Both the position numbers and the translations under genes were made by a program. From the NCBI GenBank assembly GCA_001579985.1, contig LRSR01010767.1, positions 1-20,969 on the forward strand: 20,969 nucleotides of DNA, read 5' to 3'. The DNA comes from Hypsibius dujardini. Its lineage: Eukaryota; Tardigrada; Eutardigrada; Parachela; Hypsibiidae. The notes below the pieces were generated by a model that saw nothing but the letters and a program-made list of their open reading frames with translations, ran no database searches and had not been told where the DNA came from. Shown piece after piece: positions 10,469-19,436 of the stretch (its first letter is position 1; every line of letters starts with the position of its first letter).

Positions 10469-10474
10469 TTATTT
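10469..10474 (-). terminator. Candidate polyadenylation signal overlapping the cytochrome c stop
   Basis: The minus strand reads AAA-TAA-A at the end of the gene, so AATAAA contains the whole stop codon. No other AATAAA or ATTAAA was found on this strand in the next 150 bp or so. If used, the 3' UTR would be only about 10-30 nt long. Confidence 0.45.
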
Positions 10475-11084
10475 CTTCGTCGATTCCTCCAAATAGGCAA
10501 TCAAATGGGCTCTCTCGTCCTTCTTCTTCAATCCGGCAAAGACCATTTTGGTACCTGCAACGAAGATCACATTAATCAATGGATCAATTACCAGACCAGC
10601 CATAAGTGAGCAAATGACTTAATCAAGCGATCAACGACCGTATCAAGCGATCAACGACTGTACGAAGCGATCAACGATTTAATCAAGCGATCAACGACTT
10701 AATCAAGCGATCAACGACTTAATCAAGCGATCAACGACTTAATCAAGCGATCAACGACTGTATCAAGCGATCAACGACTGTATCAGGCGATCAGGAAGTG
10801 AACCATAAAGAGCAGGTAAAAATAAACGAACCTGGGATATATTTGGCCGGGTTCTCCAAATAGACGAAAATCGTGTCCTTGCCCCAAGTGATGCCCTTTT
10901 TCAGATTGGCCTCCGTGTAGTCGAACCCCGGTGCTTGTCCGGTTTTCCGTCCGAAGAGTCCGCTGAGGTTAGGGCCGGTTTTGTGCTTGCCTCCCTTCTC
11001 CACGGTGTGACATTGCGCACACCGTTGGACGAAGATCTTCTTTCCCTTCTCCGCGTCTCCAGCGGGCACATCTTCTCCAGCCAT
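10469..11084 (-). CDS. Cytochrome c, somatic type
   Basis: Two exons on the minus strand, 11084-10832 and 10554-10469, give 112 residues; the junction rebuilds the Gly codon of [11 protein letters not shown]. The heme attachment motif is C22-AQ-C25-H26, with H26 the proximal ligand, and M88 in KMVFAG is the distal ligand. [18 protein letters not shown] and [11 protein letters not shown] are strongly conserved family blocks. It carries electrons between complexes III and IV in the mitochondrial intermembrane space and can trigger apoptosome assembly. I chose the ATG at 11084 ([16 protein letters not shown]) because it gives the normal length plus the short N-terminal extension seen in many invertebrates. 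An in-frame upstream ATG at 11147 would add 21 residues. The donor GTTCGT is slightly unusual. The stop codon TAA lies inside AATAAA (10474-10469). Confidence 0.97.
10617..10796. repeat. 20-bp minisatellite, about 9 copies, in the cytochrome c intron
   Basis: Units of AATCAAGCGATCAACGACTT (plus strand) repeat every 20 bp from about 10617 to 10796; the first and last are degenerate. They occupy most of the 277-bp intron 10555-10831. The sequence is unrelated to the RhoGEF minisatellite, but the period is the same and both sit inside an intron. On the transcribed minus strand each unit contains TTGAT. Confidence 0.95.
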
Positions 11085-11333
11085 CCTTAGTGTGAGGAAA
11101 TAATACGAGAAGAGGCAAGGGAAAACAGATCGGGAGAAGGTCCGCAAGGGAGCAGCGAATGGATGATGTAATGTGCGCTAGAAATTTGTGCGAAATTTTC
11201 AAGGCGTCTGACTGAAGTCCAATGAGCAACGCCTCATTTTCCATTTCCAACGCAACATCAACCAGAGTGTGCCGTATGCGTAGGCGAAGTTTCATACTAC
11301 TATAATACGTGGCGTGGGTAGAGGTTATATGTA
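11085..11333. promoter_or_regulatory. Cytochrome c 5' leader and proximal upstream region
   Basis: The region upstream of the cytochrome c start forms one side of a 1.18-kb divergent intergenic region shared with DDB1. An in-frame ATG at 11147 with no intervening stop could extend the protein, or lie in a leader or first intron. No TATA box is clear. Promoter assignment is from position only. Confidence 0.4.
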
Positions 11334-11793
11334 GATGGCCACATTACTACTCCGGTCCCAGTTCGAGCCACTTTTAGTACGAGGTAAAGGCCGTTAACCA
11401 GGCCGCTTTTAGAAATCGTAACTTAACCAGGCCGGCAGCCAACAGGTGGCGCATAAGTCGTTTTTGCCAAGTCAACCCAGGGAGATGGAACCGAAGTGGC
11501 GCCTCTACCGGACTACTTGCACACTTCTCCATTGAGATTTTTCTATTCCATTTTTTGGACTCAAATTCGAACCGTGAGGCTTAGGAACGAACTAAAATGG
11601 GTCAGAGAATTTTTCTGAATGTTTTCAAGCCATCTGTCGTGGCATGGCAGCACTGCAGCGCCGGGAAATCAACGTTGAAAAAACCGGCCTGATTAAGTTA
11701 CGATTTCTAAAAGTGGCCTGGTTAACGGCCTCTACCTCGTACTCTAATAGAAGTGGCACCAACTTGGATCTAATAACAACTTGGCCACTTCTG
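11334..11793. mobile_element. Foldback (long inverted repeat) element, about 460 bp
   Basis: Left arm roughly 11334-11440 and right arm roughly 11670-11793 are inverted copies. The best-matching core covers GTACGAGGTA, AGGCCGTTAACCAGGCC and CTTTTAGAAATCGTAACTT, about 60 bp with few mismatches. A weaker outer match runs from TGGCCA to GCCACTT. The spacer of about 230 bp has no coding capacity. The structure suggests a non-autonomous foldback or MITE-type DNA element. Exact ends and target duplication could not be fixed by eye. Confidence 0.75.
11439..11452 (+). promoter_or_regulatory. Sequence close to the CTCF core motif
   Basis: CCAACAGGTGGCGC matches 13 of 14 positions of the CTCF core consensus CCASYAGRKGGCRS. 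It lies at the inner edge of the left arm of the foldback element, between the divergent cytochrome c and DDB1 genes. A single site of this length can arise by chance; binding is not shown. Confidence 0.3.
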
Positions 11794-12266
11794 TGGGTAC
11801 TGCCAAAAATATTGTTGATTTCCATGGCCGAAATAGGACAGATTGGACGTACTGCAGTCTTTTTTCACAAGACTCGCATTTTTTAGCTTTGTCACACACA
11901 ATTTATCGCTGTTTTCTTTTTTGAGTCTGAATTTTGTTGACGTTGTTTTTTTAATGGCTCTTGTGGCGGTCAGTACGCATTGTAGCTTATCTATTTGTAC
12001 CATGTATTTGAATTGCACTTTCTCTGTTAGAGCTTCGCGTCGCAAGAATGTCTAAAGAATTTCATCGAGAAATATTTTGACAAATCTTTGGCGCTTGATT
12101 GATTGAACTGTCCACCGATTGATTGATTGATTGAACTGCCCACCGATTGATTGATTGATTGAACTGCTCACCGACTGTTTCATCGGAGGGGTTTATGGTC
12201 GATTGGTCGATTTGTTCCATTCGACCTGTTCACGCGGGATTCGACGCCGGAATTTTCTATTTCAAA
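11794..12266. other. DDB1 upstream region and leader
   Basis: Contains T-rich sequence near 11855-11955 and a GATTGATT repeat (12098-12173) before the DDB1 start. The frame is open upstream of the start to an ATG at 12159, but that extension has no family similarity. No TATA box was seen. Confidence 0.55.
12098..12173. repeat. 28-bp tandem repeat with GATTGATT just upstream of DDB1
   Basis: Two full 28-bp units of (GATT)4GAACTGCYCACC and a preceding 20-bp partial unit (GATTGATTGAACTGTCCACC). The array ends about 95 bp before the DDB1 ATG, so it probably lies in the promoter or 5' leader. Confidence 0.9.
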
Positions 12267-15200
12267 ATGGCCAACAATTACATTGCCACGGCTCACCCGA
12301 GCGCTCTTGTCAAATTCAGCGCTTTCGGCCATTTTGTCAACGATAAGCAGCAGCATTTACTGACGGTTAAATCGCGGTCTCTGGAGCTTTTTGCCTTGGA
12401 AGGAGAGGAGTTGGTGGAGCTGAAAAAGCTGCCGATTCCCTGCACCGTCACAGGGTTTTGGAGCTTCCGTCCGAAGAATCACGGGAAGGATGTGGTCGTG
12501 GTGCTGAGCCGTGGGAACGAGCTGGCTGTGTTTGAACTGATGTCCGATCTCGTGAATGGTATCAAAATTCAGACGCGATGGACGGGAAAGTTTCCCGCAC
12601 CGGAGGAACTGAAGATGGAGCCGCTGGCTGTCTTTCATCCGGAGCAGCGTTTTATGTGCCTGGCGTTGTATGCCCAACGGTAAGATCTTCATTTTACGAG
12701 CTAATCTCATGTACCGAAGTTAATGACCCGACTAACAACTACGAGAGCAAAGGAAGAATCGAGTTAATTTCTGAGGCGATCGATCCATCAATCAGACAAC
12801 TGCATTCATCTGAGAATCAGTGTAGTCTACAGTGTGACCAATCAATGAATCATTCAAAGGGAACGTTCATTATCTGAGTGTGCCTATTTCTAGTGACAAG
12901 TAAGAAACATTTCAACTGGACATTTTTCCTCGGAAACAGAACATACGTTTCCAAACTGTATCTTCGTATTTTTTACTAGCCTGGAGATCGTGGAGTTCAG
13001 TGCTGATCTGAAGACCTTGAAGGTACGTCTTCCCTCTTGTTCCATCAGAAAAGCGAAACTCAATTTTCAATCATTGAATTTTAACCGCTCGTTTTCCTTG
13101 AAGTGCTTTCCAATCCGCTATCCAAGCAGTAAGTCTAGTCTTCTAGAAGCCCTCTGTCATTTACCCTTAGCTGGAATAGTATTTCATTTGATTCTTTTCC
13201 AGCCGACGGAAGCCGCATTCTCGGCATGGATTTCCTCAGTCGACCCGGCAGCGCAGCTTCAGACTCTATGCTGGCTGTCTTGCAAACCACCCGGCTTGGC
13301 CATTCTCTTGCCTTTTGCAATTTAAACATCAAAATTAAAGAAAAAGAAAAACCTGTCTCCACGTACAGCAAGCTTGATCCGGAGGTCAGTCTCATGCTGG
13401 CAATTCCCGGGAATGATGTCGTCCCACCCGGTGCGATCGCCATCGGCAACAGCACAATTCAGTATGCCAACACGTCCAAGCAACCCGTGTCCGTTGCGTC
13501 ACCCTTCTTGACCAAGATCGTCGTTACGGCGCACTGCGTCCTCTTCAAGGATCCCGTCACCGGTGTGATCTCGTACCTGTTGGGCGGCGCGGATGGGCGA
13601 TTGGTTCTGGTGGTCGTTCGTCTAAATACCAAACCGAGCCCGGCACCGCTGACCAGTGATGCCAAGTGGAAAGCCTGCCGAATTAACGTGGAATTTATCG
13701 GGGTTGCTACTGCTGCTCAAACGGTAGGCGCTCATCTCGTGTTGAGACTGATCTTTCTTTCTCTTCATCTTTTCCATTTGTCTTCCGCTCTCTGCCTGAC
13801 TGTATTTGTGTTTGATGTTCGCTGCGTGGCTGCATCTCTTTCTAAATATTGTACTAGTACGTGATCTGATCTCTTGTTTGCAGCTCACTGTCGTGGGACA
13901 CGGACTGGTCTACCTCGGGGCGGCCACCGGACCGGTCTCACTGCTCATCAAGCTCCGTGAAGCTTCTCGAAATCCAGAGACCAAGTTTTACTACGACATT
14001 CTGCAGACCTTCACCGGGCTCGGCTCAATACTGGAGCTGCACGTCGTGAGGAATGTAGAGAAGCAAAGTCTGGAGCAGGCTTCCTTGCTGGCCGTCACGG
14101 CTGATACCTTCGGCAAAGGCCTTACCATCGTGCGCAACAGCATTAACCTTCAAGATCCCGTTGACGTTCCCGTATCGGGAATGCAGAAGGCGTGGGTAAC
14201 ATCTTCTCCGGAATCTGCCGGAACTACCAGCCGCACCTTTGTTTTGTCGGATTTCACCTCCACTTGTTGTTGTACGTTGGACAAGGACGATTTTTGCGAA
14301 ACGGATCCCGGTGGGGATTTAATCCTGACTTCGAGGACAATTCTGTTTCATCAGTTGTCTGATTCGCTTTGTCTTCAAGTCATCTCTTCGGCGTAAGTTG
14401 GATCCGTTGGTTAAGTAATATCCGTTTTTTTATTGGAATTTCTTACTTGTCTGTAACATAATTTTTCTCTTTTCATAGAGTCCGTTTGCTGAAATGGCCG
14501 CAGTTTGAGCTGGTCCAAGAATGGAGAATGGAGAACTTGGCCATCACTGTTGCATCTCTGCTGAAGCATGTTTTAGTCGTCGCCAACGGTCGTACCATTC
14601 ACATGCTGCACATCACGTCAAATGCGATTCTGCCGTTGCGCACTCACACCTGCACGAATGAGATTTGTGCTCTGGAGCTGTTTGCCGATCATGCTGGTGA
14701 TCAGTTTATAGCGACAGGGGAATGGATCACGTCCAATGTCTCCATCATCCAGTGCTCCACCATGGCCCTTATCCAGGAGAATATCCAGCCGACCGGGGAT
14801 GTGCTGCCGCGAAGCTTGATGTTTTGCCGCTTCTCGGAGGAAATTTCGTACTTTTTCGTCGGCCGCGGTGACGGAAATGTTGATTACTTCATCTTCGATG
14901 AAACTAACAAGGAAATGACGGAGCACAAGCGAATTCCCCTGGGAACGCGTTTAGTTACATTCATCAAGTTCCGCGCCCAGGGTCAGGTCAATGTTTTCGC
15001 CTGTTCGGACCGACCATCCGTGATCTCCTGTCGGAACGGAAAGCTGCTCTTCTCCAACGTCAATATCCGGGACGCTGTGGATGTTTGCCCGTTTGAAGTG
15101 ACTGGTGATCTGTCATCCAGTGATGACTTAATGGTAAGAGGTGAAACGATTTAACCCATGCTCTTATATTTGTTAGGTGGTTTAGTGGCCTCTGTGCTGT

Positions 15201-16970
15201 TTTCGTTTGTACATTCATTCTTGTTTTACCATCCCGCTAGTCATGTTACTTGTCTGGAAATAAGTTGGTTATAAGTTTATCGGTTGGCGTCTGATGTCCC
15301 TCATTTTCTGTTCGCGGCTCTTTCTGCGTCCATTGTTCTGATGCCAATTTCTGCTACTACTGATTGAATTGAATTGAATTGAATTGAATACTGACATTCT
15401 TTTTAGGTCGTTAGAGAATCATCCATTTCCATGGGCCACTTGGAAGACATCCAAAAGATCCACTTCATTCCACAGCACTTAGGCTTTCAAGTCTTTCGGT
15501 TCGTTTGGCGCCTTATACACTAGTAGTGTTCCAGTTTTCAAAGCATTTTGTTGAAGCAGATCTTGTAATGTTTCATTTTAGACTTTCCCTGGATGCAGAA
15601 TCACCGACCGTGGCAGCAATTGGCGACAAAAAGGATTGCCGCTCCAACAAATTTGCCATCCACAAATCGCCGGAATGCGTGGATGAACGTCTCCTCTACA
15701 TTCTGGATCGACATTCCTTCGAAATCATCACGACATTTCAGAGTGCCGACGCCATGGATTGTCTCAGCTGTCTGTGCCACTGGCGAGTGGCCGGTAGGTC
15801 CTTCCTCGTGGTCGGCACCGAGACGGAACGCCAAATTCCCGACCGGACGGAAAAAAAGGGTGATGGTTTGGAGAAGAAATGGAATGGGCACCTGATCGTG
15901 CTTGAGTTGATCAACGACAAGCTCCAAATCATCTACACGTACACTACCACCGAGGAATCGGTTCGGAACGTTGCTTCCTACGGGGATCTCCTACTGGCGG
16001 CTACGGACAACGCTTTGCTGACCTTTGAATGGCTCGGGCATCAGCTGGACGAGCCAAACAGATTGGAGACGGGTGGATCGCTCAACTGCCACTTGGACGT
16101 TGTCGATGACACGGTTAGCTTGATACTTCATCATGCTCATGTCTCCGTCCGACTAATTTTTGTGTGTCTAGCCATCTGCTTGTCTCTATCGAACTTGATC
16201 GTTTATCTGTTCGCAGGTCATGCTGGGAGATGTCCAAAAATCCGTTGTTTTGGCCAAATTCAACTCGACCACGAGAGCATTCGAAGTGACCGCCACTGAC
16301 TACACCAATTACTCTTTCGTCAGCCTGATGCAACGAAATAATCAGACAGTTATGGGGGGAGATGATCGCGGCAACCTGATGGTGTTAGCTACGAAGAAAA
16401 GCGAAAACGGAGAAGGCGATTTGGGAAATCAACAGGCACTGGAACCCACCAGTTGGATCTCATTCGGCGATCCGGTAACTTCCATCAAGCGGGGTTCTTT
16501 AGTTTCACCGGAAAGCATTGGGGACGTTTCCGTTCGGATTGTCGACAGTTTCGTCTTTGGCACATCAAAGGGCCAGCTGGGAATTATTTTTGAGCTGGAA
16601 GACGACGTGTGAGTAGTATAATTTTTTCTCCGGTTTTTTTTGCTTCATTCACAGAGGGATTTGATTTTTTTGTTCACGCAGGTTTAAACTGCTGAAGCAC
16701 ATCGAAGCACACCTGATCAACCAGACCCAGAGTCTTGGCGCCATGGATCTCGCCTCGTCTCTGCGCTTCAATGGCCGTCTGATGGAGCAGTCCCATGCTG
16801 GGTTTGTCGATGGAGACCTCCTCAAACTGGCACGTGATATGCGGTCCTCAGAATTGGAAGCAGTACTCGGCAGTTTCAAACTCGCGCCCGAAAACGCGAA
16901 TGTGAAGAACCCCTCTCTCGATGTCGGCTTCGTTCAGAAGATCCTCGATGACCTGTCGCGGCTGCACTAA
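12267..16970 (+). CDS. DDB1: DNA damage-binding protein 1 (CUL4 adaptor)
   Basis: Ten exons: 12267-12679, 12980-13022, 13104-13128, 13203-13723, 13884-14392, 14479-15133, 15407-15498, 15582-16113, 16217-16608, 16682-16970 (stop TAA). They join in one frame to 1156 residues, against 1140 in human. The start MANNYIATAHPSALVKFSAFG aligns with human MSYNYVVTA. NVFACSDRPSVI, LFSNVNIRDAVDVCPF and the terminal GFVDGDLL...ILDDLSRLH are diagnostic. Family knowledge: three seven-bladed beta-propellers (BPA, BPB, BPC) plus a C-terminal helical domain; BPB binds CUL4, and BPA/BPC hold DCAF substrate receptors. As part of CRL4 ligases it acts in nucleotide excision repair, replication licensing and protein turnover, in nucleus and cytoplasm. 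The sequence is fairly diverged, especially in BPA. Exon 3 is a 25-nt micro-exon (CFPIRYPS plus one base). Most introns are 74-103 bp, with a few of 160-300 bp. Confidence 0.96.
15362..15390 (+). repeat. GAATT pentanucleotide repeat in DDB1 intron
   Basis: Four to five tandem GAATT units (GATTGAATTGAATTGAATTG) lie in the 273-bp intron 15134-15406, ending about 15 bp before the acceptor. The rest of this intron shows no feature. Confidence 0.85.
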
Positions 16971-17025
16971 CGTTAACTGTTACTCTTGCATCTCCCACCT
17001 CGGATTGTTGTTCTTTTTTTCAATA

Positions 17026-17031
17026 TTTATT
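17026..17031 (-). terminator. Candidate NCBP2 polyadenylation signal
   Basis: AATAAA on the minus strand, about 240 bp downstream of the NCBP2 stop codon and overlapping an ATTAAA. It is the only canonical hexamer I noticed between the NCBP2 stop and the DDB1 coding end. Confidence 0.45.
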
Positions 17032-17192
17032 TAATCTTTTCGTCTTTGTCTTTTGAACGTCTTTTGAACGGAATCTAGAGAACATCATCAGGTCGTGGCA
17101 TACTCATTCGTTAAACCAAAAAGAAGACTCGCCCAGACAGCCCCGCTATTAGTATAGCATAACGAAAAAGATTTGGTAACGCCATTTTACAG

Positions 17193-17253
17193 ACCGCCGC
17201 CGAAGCTCGAGGTGTGGAATACCGCCGCCCAAGCTCGAGGTGTGGAATACCGC
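17193..17253. repeat. 28-bp direct duplication downstream of NCBP2
   Basis: Two adjacent copies of a 28-bp unit beginning ACCGCCGCC and containing AGCTCGAGGTGTGGAAT (17193-17220 and 17221-17248), with one mismatch, followed by ACCGC. It lies 15 bp beyond the NCBP2 stop codon, within its presumed 3' UTR. Confidence 0.93.
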
Positions 17254-17267
17254 TAAAAAAATGACAT

Positions 17268-18895
17268 CTATGATTCCGTCTCCATTTCTTCAGTCAGCTC
17301 TTGAGTGATATTATCTGCGCCGTTAAGCTCTTCTGTGCCAGCCGCTTCCATCTCATCATCGCCGTTTTTCTTTTCCCCGTTGTAGGGTGCTTCGGTTGCC
17401 GTACGGTCGTCCGTCTTGTCGATATTGTCGTCCGGAATAACATCTCCGATAGATTGTTGGTCAACCGCAGCAGCACTACTCTCGGTCTCCTGACGCGGAT
17501 CGGTATTCTCTTCCATACCGAAGGCAGGATTCTCCGCGTCACCACCGCCCTTCTCACCACGATCTTCCCGGATCTTTTGTAACTTAAGGCGAAGATCGGT
17601 GGTGCGGTCGCCGTCGCCCTCATCGTTCTCTCCATCGTTAGCACCCTCTTCCGTGCCGTCCTCCAGGAACTTTCGCTTACCGCGTTCAAAGCGCCGAGTG
17701 GGCTGACTGTCGTATCCGACCGGGCCGAACTTGTCGACGCGGTGTTGGATGAGTTTGCCGAAACCGCCGCGACCGGCGTCATAGTCGTCTCGAACTAGAA
17801 CGACAGGCAAAGTGGTCTGATCACGCAGTATATTACGACGGAATATCGGTTCCACAGATTAAAGAGCTCGATTGACACGGAGCATAAAGCAGTGCAAGAA
17901 TAATCCGCGATGGGAACACTTTTTAACGTACATTCGTCGCGAACTTGTCCGCCGGACTTGCCGCGACCATACTGTCGGCCTTCGATGAAGCCGGCATCCC
18001 AGTCGCAACGGATGATGCGCTCATCGAGGCGGGTACCGCTGACGTAGCGGATGGAATCTTCGGCGTCAGAGCGAGTGTAATACCTACAAATGGCACGGAA
18101 GACAAACAAATCAGCAACAGTTTCCCACGGCCAGCATTCAAATCATGCGCAATTAATTCCGTCAAATCACAATCAAGTGGAGGGAAAGGCGTAAATAGTT
18201 TAGCGAGTCATCAATCAATCAATCAACTCTACTCATGCACGCGAATACGAATTTATCAATCTACAGTGTACTACTCATTTCAAATCCTTCCTTGCCGTAA
18301 TTTCATAAAAACGTCTTCTGCAAGTGAATGTTTAGACGCGCTGAAGAAGACAAGGGACTATCGAGATGAGAATAAATAGATCAATCAAAGGTGCGAACAT
18401 TCATTTCAAGCTGCACATTTTAAACGAATGCGTCAATCAACTTGCGTCAATCAACCGTTCAAAATGTTCTTCGAATGTTAGTCAATCAATCAATCAATCA
18501 ACTTGCGTCAATCAACCGTTCACGATGTTCTTCGAATGTTAGTCAATCAAGCAATCAATCACTCGCATCGCTTATATTTTACTTACTCGACAAAACAGAA
18601 GCCACACGGCGTCCTGGTAAAGCGATCCAGACCCATGATGACTCGCTTGACGTCGCCACTCTTTGCAAACAAATGGTAGATCTGATCTTCGGTGGTGTAG
18701 AAGGAGAGGTTGCCCACGTAGAGCGTTGTGCTTGCTCGCAGTTTCGCCTCTTGCTCCTGCAGCGAACCCTGAACCAACACATTCAACTGTGTCAATTTAT
18801 GAAGCAATTAGATTCGTTTCAACTTTTCTCACCTGAAATTGCTGATCTCGATAAGCACTCAAATTGCCCGCTCTTCGCTGCGGAGCTGCAGCCAT
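17268..18895 (-). CDS. NCBP2: Nuclear cap-binding protein subunit 2 (CBP20) with extended acidic tail
   Basis: Four minus-strand exons: 18895-18833, 18768-18587, 18083-17932, 17794-17268 (stop TAG), giving 307 residues. One RRM with RNP2 LYVGNL (37-42) and RNP1 GFCFVEYY (77-84). The residues that in human CBP20 sandwich or contact the m7G cap are kept: Y15 in YRDQQF, Y38, both Phe of GFCF, DWD in RCDWDAGF, and the arginines of EGRQYGRG. Family knowledge: it binds the 5' cap of nascent RNA with NCBP1 (CBP80) in the nucleus and supports splicing, export and 3' processing. Homology ends near GKLIQHR (residue 151), where human CBP20 (156 residues) also ends. Here about 156 more residues follow, Glu/Asp-rich, after a basic [10 protein letters not shown] that may be a nuclear localisation signal. 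The ATG at 18895 matches the usual N-terminus; the frame stays open upstream through a poly-Asn stretch to an ATG at 19033. Confidence 0.93.
18084..18586 (-). other. NCBP2 intron within the RRM
   Basis: This 503-bp intron (donor GTAAGT, acceptor TTTGTAG on the minus strand) splits the RRM right after RNP1. It contains ATCAATCA tracts near 18208-18228 and the 61-bp tandem duplication at 18433-18553. No coding potential. Confidence 0.85.
18433..18553. repeat. 61-bp tandem duplication with TCAATCAA tracts in the NCBP2 intron
   Basis: Two copies with a 61-bp offset (18433-18489 and 18494-18550). Both contain CTTGCGTCAATCAACCGTTC and a following TGTTCTTCGAATGTTAGTC, differing by few bases. (TCAA)n sequence joins them. 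Confidence 0.92.
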
Positions 18896-19430
18896 TTTAT
18901 TTGCGAAGGAGATGAACTCAATCGACAAGAAAATGGAAAATATGGAAGGGCTAAATCCTCCGCAGGCAACACCGCTTGAACTCAATAACACATTATTATT
19001 ATTGTTGTTGTTGTTGAAGACTTTCAATTTCAACTTTTCAGATCGTGTTAAAAGTCTTCACGGAATAAAATCGTTGGAATACAGACGGATCGGCTTAGAA
19101 TTCTCTCAAAGGCGAAAACTGTTGCCTGTGCAGTTTGCAGTGTGCAGTGTGCGGCGCACTTTAAGTTGCGCATCAACTGTTAGAATGTGCAGTGCGCCAT
19201 ATTTTCCCTTTGCCTGATGATGACTTCGCTAAACGATGTTTGCCAAATGCCAAATTAAAACCACGTAAAAAGGGAAAAAAAGGAAAGGAAAAGGAAAGTT
19301 CGATCAAGCGTTGTCGTTCTCATTCGCCAACAAACCTTTAATTTATTCATCCTCTATTATTAGATTATTGCACGGAGTAGAATCTGCAGATACTAGAACT
19401 TATTTTGCGGTTATTAGTCTTAGTACCGCA
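18896..19430. other. Region upstream of NCBP2
   Basis: Presumed promoter and leader of NCBP2 by position. It contains an ATT/GTT trinucleotide run at about 18992-19016, which reads as poly-Asn in the NCBP2 frame, a GTGCAGTGTGC-like repeated segment near 19138-19196, and a purine-rich A/G tract near 19270-19300. No TATA box or gene is evident. Confidence 0.45.
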
Positions 19431-19436
19431 GTCATG

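Larger units (their letters stand above)
16971..17267. other. Convergent 3' region between DDB1 and NCBP2
   Basis: This 297-bp gap separates the two stop codons. On the minus strand ATTAAATAAATATTG around 17022-17036 contains overlapping ATTAAA and AATAAA, a plausible NCBP2 polyadenylation signal. On the plus strand I found no canonical signal for DDB1. If the minus-strand signal is used, the NCBP2 transcript ends within tens of bases of the DDB1 stop, so the two 3' UTRs would overlap. Confidence 0.5.

Noticed and set aside
11490-11510. Second CTCF-like site at GAAGTGGCGCC in the foldback spacer
   Set aside because: The AG to GGC spacing is one base too short for the consensus.
11625-12055. 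Open frames on both strands between the foldback element and DDB1
   Set aside because: They partly cover the foldback arm and T-rich DNA, with no conserved motif; treated as chance.
9435-18560. Idea that GATTGATT tracts always lie in the sense direction of the nearest gene
   Set aside because: Counter-examples exist: DDB1 intron 1 has ATCAATCA on the coding strand near 12788 and 12839.
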